From: Adiantum capillus-veneris | Taxonomy: Eukaryota; Streptophyta; Polypodiopsida; Polypodiales; Pteridaceae | NCBI GenBank assembly: GCA_014529385.2 | Contig: CM043942.1 | Coordinates: 34,942,469 to 35,006,468 of the forward strand | Reading direction: 5' to 3' | DNA: 64,000 nt | Part shown: piece by piece, positions 55,494 through 64,000 of the stretch | Layout of the letters: each line of letters begins with the position of its first letter | Position numbering within the stretch: the first letter of the stretch is position 1 | Position numbers and translations under genes: made by a program | The notes under the pieces: model-generated | Databases searched by the model: none | The model's input: the letters and a program-made list of their open reading frames with translations, nothing else | Told to the model about the DNA's origin: nothing

Positions 55494-57990
55494 CTACAAA
55501 ATGTATGAGTGGAGAGTGACCAGATCATAAAATATATTCTGATAGTTATTATATAATACTTCATCCTTTTTTGGCAATCTTTCTATCAATTCAATATACA
55601 AAGGGTTTCCTAGGGTTTGAAGAATATCTTGTTCACTTCTTGAGTTATCTTTTGAATAGATAAAGGGTTTGAAGTGAAGCTCCTTGTCATTTTCAAGAGA
55701 TTATGCAAAGTGATAAAAACACATCATCATTCTATCGAACATGCGCATTTGCTGTGCTCAACTGCACCCCCAAATCAGCACTTGCAGTGAGGCGTGCAAA
55801 TATAGATGCATAAAAATTATGATTGATGTGAATGTTTGGACCTACTTTTCCATAGATTTGAATAGGAGTGTTGGCGGTACCATCATAGAGTAGCTCTAAT
55901 GATCAACATATAAATGTCAATTCAAAGTGATGAGCTACCCGGCTAGGGCATGGAAACATTCACACAAGGTTAGTGAGCTAATTATGACAACACAAGTAGT
56001 TAACTCTATGAGGTGAGCTTCTCGGCCTATGGAGGAGCTAAGCCACAAGATTAGAAATATTCACATCCACCTCTCTTCATCTAAATCAACTCAATCACAC
56101 ACACTAAAGATTTAAATGATGCACAACATAACTAATTCCATCATGATGCAACACACTTATCACAAGTCCACACAAACATCCATGATCTAATCAAAACTAC
56201 ATCACTCACAAAAAAAAGAGGACAATCACACAAGACTAGACATTGATTAACCACTAATTAGTTAAGATCTAGCTAATCAAAGCATTACAAACAACCAATA
56301 TAGAGTGAAAGAAAATTAAGAACATTGACGAGTATTAATCAAATCACATGATCAAGGAGAAGCTTAAGGACTCCATAGCCACACCTCACAGGAGCTCTCA
56401 CTAGACTTGCTCTCAACAAATGAGGTTGAGTACCTTAATTCCATTTACACGCTGCCTTATATACCTAGGGTTACATTTCACAATGTGTGGGTGCCCAAGC
56501 CCTTTAGGGCTCCATTAATTAATGTATCTGTAGTTTAGGCACACTAATTGACATGCTCTTTAAAGCTTGGAACCATAACACATTACAATGGCTTGAATTA
56601 AATTGTGACATTACATTACAAGGCCATATTGAAAAAAAGTGTAAATTCAATCTTTATGGCTTCTTTGTATTCATCTCTAATGTGCAGTTGCAATTCTTGG
56701 GCCTTTAGCATATCCTATTAACTGAAATCACCTTGATTAACATCCCCCCTTCCAATTTTAGTGCCCGTCCTTGGGCATTATTGAGAAGTGCCTATGGGGG
56801 GTGGAAGGTTGATGACTAGTTTTTGTCGATAGACTGTATTGTTTTCATTGGTTGATGAATTTGTTGGTGAGGTTCATTGCACTGTACCATCTTGAATGTC
56901 CAAAATTGTCTCTAGTGTGAGGTGATGATGTTGCACTGTCCATTTTAAAGAAACATAATGGCGAGGTTTGCTCATTATCTATTAAGAGTATGTACAAGAG
57001 AAGTAGAGAAGTCACGATCAAAATTAGGGTCTAACCAAAGGGAAAAAACCCCATTGGGAAAAAATGCCTTTGGGATACTGCATTATTGGAGTACTTACTA
57101 GCATGAAAAATATTAGTTAAGTACTAAAGGGATTATTAGATAATGTATAAAAATAGGATGGTAGCAATATGGGAAGTTAGTTTGCTTGTTGTAGTCCACT
57201 CAAGGTGCATAGGTGAAACAAAAAGAGAGCGTCTAATGCATATGTCCAATGCTGGGACATCCTATATGCATACACAAAAATGCATTGAAAACAATATGTT
57301 GTGAAAGAAAGATTTTTGAGGGGTTCTTGAAAAAGAAGGTGTAGCTATAAAAGCATATGACATGGCTTTACAAGCTGAAACCCCTTTAGAAAGGATTTTT
57401 GTTGTTGAGGATATGTGCTCTCATCTTACTGTGCACTATGCATGAGTGTAGGTCTCTACATCAATCCACCATAATCAAGTCAATAGAGGCTAACAAGACC
57501 AACACTCATGAGCTCAGATTTATCTAGATTCTAATGAGGAATATGTGGTTAGAGTAGATAACCATAGTGTTGAATTTGAAGAGGAGGTTAGAGCCAACAA
57601 GTAGAAAACCTTCTATATGGACCGAAACGGGACACAATATATAAAGATTGTGAATCCTAACATTGCGGAAAAATGTGTTTTGGACGTCGATACACTTATT
57701 CTAGAAGACGTACTCAAACTTGTGAACGACATGATCAAGAACATGCTCAAGATATATATTGTGAATCCTAACATTATATAAAGATTGTGAATCCTAACAC
57801 CGAGCACGTCTTCTACCAAAGAGGGACCAATTGTGTTAGGTTATGATCATATTGATGTCAAGCTTGTCAAACATATCTCGACTGATAACCCAAGGCTAGG
57901 AGGCTATTGTTTGGAGTACAATAATGTAAAAGATTTTTTATGGATAGCTCATGCCAGACCAGGACATTGAACAACCTGAAGGTCATGTAT
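55494..57990. other. Spacer, unassigned
   Basis: AT-rich with short ORFs only. A 25-bp stretch (TATATAAAGATTGTGAATCC) is repeated at about 57637 and 57773. Confidence 0.4.
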
Positions 57991-58089
57991 GTTTTCAAGA
58001 TTAGGGAGAAATGTGCAACAAACCTTCCCATGCACACCACCAGCTAGGAGATCAAGCGTCGAGAGCATGACTAAAGAGTAAGACCAATT

Positions 58090-58740
58090 GATTTTTAAAA
58101 TGGATCAAAATATACAATGGATCTGGGGATCCATATGACAATTTAGCAAGCTCCAAGAAAGTCCTAAGAGCGAAAATAATTTTTGAAGTCCATACTCAGT
58201 TTGAGGGGTTTGGAATGACCTTAGAAGGTAAGGCTTTGACTTGGTTTCAAACTGTACCTCTCTTGGATTGATTACCAACTTACCAACATTGGCTAAGAGA
58301 TGTGTTGTTGCTTGCTCAAAATTGGTAATCAAGCATGGTACTATGGCACAAATCTATAGTTTTAAACAAAAACAGGGAGACTCTGTGAGAGATTGTGTAA
58401 GCAGAATGAGACAATATATAGATAGATGCCCAAAGTTGGAAATTCCAGCCGAGGAAAGATTTTGTCTCATTGTTCCTTGAAGGTCTACACAACAAGGAGC
58501 TACATACATGAACACACTACCTTGGAAGCGTGCATCCTTGATGTGATAGACTTGGGGGATAACTGTGAAATTTTTATCAAAGGGAGCATGGTGAAAGATA
58601 CTCAAAGCGAGAGAACTATATCTATTGTGCCAACACAATCAGGTCCCACTATAACAACACCTCTAAATTCCATAGAAGACGTGATCAAACAAATGAACGA
58701 CATGATCAAGAACATGCAAATAATGTCAATATAAGAGCTA
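58090..58740 (+). pseudogene. Retrotransposon gag remnant
   Basis: Alternating plus frames read GLYGSGDPY-like sequence near 58100 and GKALTWFQTVPLLD near 58230. They continue with VIKHGTMAQIYSFKQKQGDS, VRDCVSRMRQYIDRCP and EIPAEERFCL. This is the core of Ty3-type gag (the L.GxAxxWF and F.Q...ESVREC..R..QYI.RCP pattern). Stops and frameshifts interrupt it. No LTR pair or pol was found around it, so it may be another gag-only element, with the next entry as its continuation. Confidence 0.6.
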
Positions 58741-59284
58741 GAACAAGGTCCATCACATGGGAAACCCTGGGACCAATGAGGCAATCAAAATGGTGTGCTA
58801 TAGAGGGAAAATGGACAAACCATGAGACTACAAGTGTTATTACCAAGCAAAGTATGAAAAAAAGAGAAATGGCACATATTTTCAAACTCCCAGTGTTCAG
58901 AAATCCACACCAGCAATGGTTGAAGAAGTCAAACAATATCTAAAAGAAGATGATCAGACTAGGAAGAAGCAAAAATATGGTGCTCACGGTATTATAGTAG
59001 TAGAATTGGAACACACTACAATGTACAGATTTATCGCTGAGACCATCAGCCTGAAAAATAATCCCACATACCTATCAAAGTGTTAGATCTAGAAGCGAGT
59101 ATGAAACATTACATATTAGCAATGTACTAGCCAAAGTGTGAAACAAGAAGCAAGTATAAACATTACATAGTTTTTGTATAACAATGTCATTCAGCAGACT
59201 GTGAAGGCTAATCCGGAAGTCTATTTAAGGCTTGGTATGTCTGGAAGTTTGTCTACCTACAGTACTTGTAGTACTTTTCACTAT

Positions 59285-60750
59285 TCAGACAATTTGGGAT
59301 AGAGTATTTGATTCAAGAGCAAAAACAATCAATTTAGATTCATCTGATGAAGAAGTGGAGGATAGAGCTGGTTTAGACAGGGTTGTTTCATAGACAAAAG
59401 AAAGTCCAACCAAGCCATCGAAAGATAAAGGCAAGGGCAAGGAGCTAGTTGGGTAGAAACGCCCTGCTACTGACACAACCACTAGATTTGCTACTAAGAA
59501 GCCTAGAACTCTGGAATTGATCAAGGGGTTCAAAGCCAAAACTCAGAAATTAGCTGGCACTGGCACCTCTACTGAGCAGAGTACACAAGAAAAGGAAAAA
59601 CCTGTAGATCAACCTGTCCATACGATAGAGCAACAAACAACTACTCAAATTGAAGTGACCAACCAAGTGTCTCCAGTGGAACTGTACCAAAAACTAGTAA
59701 TCTAGCAATGATCAAGCTAGATCATAAGCAGAGGTTGCAAACATCACCTCTTAAGAGAAGGCTGGTGATAAAGAAACTAGATAGAGCTGTCCTACCGTAT
59801 CCATTTCCAGTGACAGCCTATGAAACAAATGACAATGATGCAGACATAATCACTCAAGGGTGTGCAATAGCTATGTAGTCTGGCTGGAACACAATAGTTA
59901 ATGCCATTGGTCAATGATGGAGGCTCAAACCTCTACCTCCAGTGCTAGTACAACACTTCAAGAAGAACTTCAGCAGGCCCATGAGGAACTGAAGAAGCTA
60001 ACGGGGTAAAAGAACAGCTGGGCAACCAGAAACATAGCCATGCATATACAGGGACAGTAGCACAAGAGGGAGAAGGAAGGACTAGAAAAGAAGATTCATA
60101 AACTCCTCCAAGAAAATTGGATAATGCAAAAATCAAAAGAAGATGATCTAAGAGATGTTGCTCGTTACCAGACGATTCTGGAGGCTAAGAGATCAGATTA
60201 CACGGATTTATTCAAAGCACTTCAAGCAACAATGGACGATATATCCCAGAAATACATCTACCACAACTTAGTATAGACTGTGGATAAGAATGGGGAATCT
60301 AACATTAATGTATCTGATCTTGAGACCTTCATTAAGACAATCTAGGTAGAGCTCATAGAAAAATCAGGACAATACAACACAACCCTGGTTAACGAAGCTA
60401 TCATTGAGTATATTGACAACCAGCAATATAAAGATGAGGATTTTGAGGAAGATGAGGAGGAGGATAAAGATCATGATCAGGATCAACAACACAGTAAGAA
60501 ACCTGATGATAATGAGGATGGAACATGTGGCTATTATACTGGCTTAGCTGATGGGGTTTCAACAACTAGGAGTGCACCTCCAGATCCAGCTTTAGGATAG
60601 CCTACTAAACACCACAAACCACCAGCAAGAGATAATCAAATCCCACCTCAGCAGACTGAAGGATAGGAAGGCCTGGCAGGTGCAAGTCAGAATAAAGGGA
60701 AAGAGGTTTCATTGCTCACTCACTCTAAATGACCACAATCATTCTACTTA
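59285..60750 (+). pseudogene. Decayed hydrophilic ORF following the gag remnant
   Basis: A plus-strand reading can be followed by accepting many TAG stops and a few shifts. It runs from LDSSDEEVEDRAGLD through a Lys/Thr/Gln-rich stretch (KPVDQPVHTIEQQTTTQIEV), a coiled-coil-like part near 60080-60250 and an acidic stretch (DEDFEEDEEEDKDHDQDQ) to KGKEVSLLTHSK. No catalytic motif is seen. It could be an extra ORF of the same element. Confidence 0.4.
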
Positions 60751-61097
60751 GTTGCTAGCACTAAAGAAAAGTCTATGGAGAGCCAAAAGTCTTCAGATCG
60801 AGTAATTTTTGGACGACAATTCAGATGCTCTATGTGGGAGCAAGATGGATGGTTGCAGACTGGAAGCCGGCCAACTATCACCACTATAAGAGGAGTTGTC
60901 TATAACCGCTAATTGCCGTGAAAAAACAAAGAAAAAAGGAGAGAGAAAAATTTGCGGGGGCGGCGATAACCGCGGCTATGTATGCGGTAGTGGTTTCTCA
61001 GCAATAAGCACGGTAATAGTCGTGACAATACACCCGCACCTATTACCGTGTCAGTTGCCGCATTTATTACCACGCATATTGTGGCTACACACTAATT

Positions 61098-61164
61098 CAA
61101 AAATAAAGGTGCTCATTTGGGCCACCCAATTTTTGGGTGGCCCAAATGAGCACCTTTATTTTTG
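61098..61164. repeat. Perfect palindrome P3
   Basis: 67 bp: 32-nt arms from CAAAAATAAAGGTGCTCATT to GGCCACCCAA, with a 3-nt loop TTT and no mismatch. Its centre resembles that of P1/P2 (GGCCAYCCAAAATTTTTGGRTGGCC). Confidence 0.95.
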
Positions 61165-61704
61165 ACCTGCATAAAACAATGAAATATCAATTGTGTTTTG
61201 GAAGAGTATAAAAAATACCAAAGAACTGAAATTGAATTTACTTTACCTTGACAATTCAATTTCAGAAGATCAACTATTTAAAAAAGTTACAATGAAAATT
61301 ATATAGTTGTATATACATTGTGCCACATTGGGACTTTATGAAATTTTGGACAAAACATTTTTCTATCTAATCCTCCTCTATCTCATCGTCGTCCAGAGGC
61401 ACGTATGTTGGATCACTTTGACTCTACATAAGCCGAAACCAAATTAAACAATTATCAACAGCTCAAAACAATTGATACAAAATTACTTGTTTAAACTTAC
61501 CGCTTGTAGTGGTCCAACTACCGCGTCAAATTGCTCGCGAGAGGTGTGGTTGTTTTCGAACAACCATCGCCAAGTATCAAATTCTGTATGTCTCTCCCGA
61601 TACTTGACCATCTCTCTGGTTGGTCGAGAGAGAGTGATATTTTCCTAAGTCAGCAATAACAATACCAAATCATCAACTGTAATCTTTATAATCACCGATC
61701 GACG

Positions 61705-62360
61705 TTATAATTCAATTAATCTTACATATTTATTCTTCCAAGCTCCCTTGCCTCTTGAGCCATAGTGCGTGGGAGTTTGTCTTGCGCGAGCCTCGCGTTG
61801 TTGTCTGTATGATGAGCCCGTTGCAGCTTGATCGTTCTTCTTTTGAATTGCCCACTTCCACTCCGCGTCTGCCATGTTGCCACCGCGGTAACTCCTGTCT
61901 AGATCTCTGACCTGGTTGGCTGCTGCGCGCCGCACATTGGACTGATTGTTTTTTAGAAATGTCTTTATGTAGCCCTCCAACCATTGTTGTGAAAAATATT
62001 GATCGGGGGCGTTTGGAAATCTAGCTAACAGAGCGTCCTCAGTGTACCGTGCATGATCGGGAAGTTGGTCTCTAAACTTTATAAAATAATTCTCATATGT
62101 TGAATGTATAGGAATTTGTAGATGGCATCGAAATGCCTTGCCCTGTGCTGTGCCAAAATCCACCTCCTTGCCATATTTAACCCTGTAGTAGCACCCATGA
62201 GTATCTGGCACGGGTACGTTAGTATCCTCGTCCTCTGCGTCAGGGGCAACACGCTCTGGAAGTGGGGACTTTGTTCCCCCGCCACTACCAAAACATGCAA
62301 AACCACAAGATCCGCCGCTGTTTTGTCTCTCAGTGTGCTCGCTTCCCTGAGATGAGCATC
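61705..62360 (-). pseudogene. Transposon-associated ORF, main part
   Basis: A minus-strand reading from about 62360 (SARRCSSQGSEHTERQNSGG) through PDTHGCYYRVKYGKEVDFG and FRDQLPDHARYTEDALLARF to ADAEWKWAIQKKNDQAATGS and a stop at 61705. The layout (a polar N-terminus, then a compact region with a WKW motif and a basic SRGKGAWKNKYV end) resembles the accessory ORFs of plant En/Spm (CACTA-like) transposons. I cannot name the domain with certainty. It lies between the subterminal repeats. A shift or intron separates it from the upstream part. Confidence 0.45.
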
Positions 62361-62368
62361 GACGCGCA

Positions 62369-62749
62369 CTACCAGAGGAAGTCCGTCAATGATGTTCTGA
62401 CGAAGTAGGAGTGGAATGGAGTGGCGTAGGACCCTATGATGCCATGGGAGTGGGACCCTGCGATGCAAGGGGAGTAGGACCCTGCGATGGAATAGGAGTA
62501 GGACGATAGGAAGGGAGAGTAGAGGGAGGTTCCGTCGGTGCGAGGCTCTGTAGGTAAGGAGTCCCTCCCTGACTTCCCCATGGTGTAGTCAATGCCGTAG
62601 GTCGCAAGCTGCTGCGGAGTGTAGCGGCCAAACAAATCCTCCATCGAACGGAGGTACTGCTCTTGTAAAGAGATAGCCCGCTGTAAGTCAGGATCTACAA
62701 CCGGTGGAGGAACCTGAGAAGGGTAGGTGTAGGATGGCCATGCTTGCAA
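62369..62749 (-). pseudogene. Transposon-associated ORF, N-terminal part
   Basis: 126 codons from MQAWPSYTYPSQVPPPVVDP, with a Ser/Tyr/Gly repeat region (SIAGSYSPCIAGSHSHGIIG). It ends at TSLTDFLW, next to the main part but in another frame, so the two may be joined by a splice or broken by a frameshift. No known domain. Confidence 0.4.
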
Positions 62750-63435
62750 ATTACAAAAAAAAACCTATGACACTCATGGTTTAGGGTTTCCTACGTAGAA
62801 ACATTCTTTATTTCTTTGCTTGTTCTCATCGACTCAAGAATCGGGTCCACTGGAGGCGATGTTCATCCTGAGTGGGAGCCCACCGGGGATGTGAACCAAC
62901 CAAAAGAAGAGCTAGCTGGCTACTCCTCACGAGTTGGTCTCTCGTCTGACATCTACATTACAAAGAGCAATATAATATTAAGCTTTCCACTCTACTCACT
63001 CATCTATAAATTCGTACACAAGTATATTAGCACACAAACACGTAAAATACATATACATACTAGTAGACCTGAGTAGAGGCTAGTAGTGCCAAAGGTCAAC
63101 TGCACCTCTTTAGATATCATCGCAGTCTCAACCGTGGTAAAATCAAAGGTACATTGCGGTAATCCATGCATGAGTGGATCAATGACCGCAACGCCACGAT
63201 TAAAAAAGGACTATACCCAAGGAGAAGTGTCTAACCTTCGGGTGCTATGCTCCCGTACTTAGTGCCTACATACATGCATAAATAGATATATATGTACACA
63301 TATATATATGTTATGGTTGTAAATGTAGCCATCGTTTTGTATTGGGTGCACCTAGATTCAATGTCTAAGTGATCAATTGATCGTAACATTACAAATTCTA
63401 ATGTAATGCAATAAGTAATTCCATTTCTCTCACTG

Positions 63436-63438
<3 letters not shown>

Positions 63439-63491
<53 letters not shown>
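63439..63491 (+). repeat. (CT)26 microsatellite
   Basis: 53 nt of pure CT. Confidence 0.98.
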
Positions 63492-63493
<2 letters not shown>

Positions 63494-63659
63494 CTTCTCG
63501 GTCGTGCAATTGAACTATGAAGCGGAAGCTCCATTGTAGAGTCATGCCTGCGTCTCCATGTAAAGCAAGCACTTTGTTCAACAAAGCGTCCTCACCTTGA
63601 AGGTAATCTTGGTGCTGGTTGCTCAGGTATCCCTTTGGAGCCCAATTTTCATCTCCTTA

Positions 63660-63765
63660 ACTTCTTTCTCTCTCTCCCTCTTTCCCCTCTTTCTCTCTCT
63701 CCCTATCTCTCTCTCTTTCCCTCTTTCCCTATCTCTTTCTATTCTTCTCTTTCCCTCTCTCTATT

Positions 63766-63801
<36 letters not shown>

Positions 63802-63846
63802 CTTTCCCTATCTCTCTCTATTCCTCTCTATCTCTCCCTCTCTATT

Positions 63847-63892
<46 letters not shown>

Positions 63893-63938
63893 TATCTCTC
63901 TCTATTCCTCTCTCTCACTCTCTATCTCTCTCTCTCTT

Positions 63939-64000
<62 letters not shown>
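63660..64000 (+). repeat. CT-rich low-complexity region to window end
   Basis: Long pyrimidine tract with several pure (CT)n cores (for example 63771-63798, 63850-63887, 63943-64000). It continues beyond the window. Confidence 0.97.

Larger units (their letters stand above)
60882..63240 (-). mobile_element. Probable DNA transposon with subterminal repeats
   Basis: Motifs of the type GCGGTAAT/ATTACCGTG/TTGCCGC are dense at 60895-61085 and again at 63130-63205, bracketing a minus-strand ORF region. Such subterminal repeats are typical of CACTA and some other DNA transposons (family knowledge). The left end could start CACTATAAG at 60882. No matching terminal repeat or target duplication was confirmed on the right. 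Confidence 0.45.

Noticed and set aside
60882-63268. CACTA...TAGTG ends as proof of a CACTA element
   Set aside because: CACTATAAG at 60882 and CTTAGTG near 63262 are short matches and the flanking three bases differ, so this could be chance.

Overview
This window looks like nuclear DNA of a large-genome land plant. It has one host gene with GT-AG introns, very long (GA)n/(CT)n tracts, poly(C) runs, and layer upon layer of decayed LTR retrotransposons with tRNA-Met or tRNA-Asp primer sites. A fern or other non-flowering plant is plausible from the density of GA microsatellites, but nothing here fixes the lineage. No prokaryotic, organellar, rRNA, tRNA or CRISPR feature was recognised.

Layout. 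(1) 1-4634: a non-autonomous LTR element that encodes only gag (four zinc knuckles). Its left LTR is cut by the window edge. (2) 4635-6220: degenerate DNA with a minus-strand gag-like remnant and a 94-nt GA tract. (3) 6629-8368: the only convincing host gene, a five-exon Nudix hydrolase of the plant NUDX12/13/16 type. All splice junctions can be read and the Nudix box is perfect. (4) 9700-21858, Nest A: a LINE reverse-transcriptase fragment stops at the LTR of a copia element (Copia-3, +). Copia-3 is split by Copia-1 (+, TSD gcaga/gcgga), and Copia-1 is split in its integrase by Copia-2 (-, TSD tgtat on both sides). (5) 21860-25330: spacer with a tandem duplication built around GA tracts and a cluster of imperfect palindromes. 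(6) 25331-55087, Nest B, about 30 kb: Copia-5 (-) contains Gypsy-1 (-, chromovirus). The 5' LTR of Gypsy-1 is split by Gypsy-2 (+, same family). Gypsy-2 carries Copia-4 (+, perfect TSD ctagg) in its leader and a 5.8-kb terminal-inverted-repeat element in its 3' LTR. Two smaller inverted-repeat elements sit in other parts of the Gypsy-1 LTR. (7) 55088-60880: spacer and a decayed gag-type element. (8) 60880-63240: a probable DNA transposon with subterminal GCGGTAAT-type repeats and a minus-strand ORF. (9) 63439-64000: CT-rich low complexity.

Every retroelement is broken by stops, frameshifts or deletions, so nothing here looks able to transpose on its own. LTR-to-LTR differences counted by eye agree with the nesting order: innermost Copia-2 is about 96% identical, Copia-4 about 93%, and Copia-1 about 90%. 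When the two Copia-1/Copia-4 relatives are compared, new stops arise mostly as CAG to TAG, which suggests decay through methylated CHG sites. The least expected structures are a family of near-perfect palindromes with a shared centre (48267-48412, 48541-48708, 61098-61164), a roughly 420-bp inversion inside Copia-1, and the CATTAGGA inverted-repeat family.
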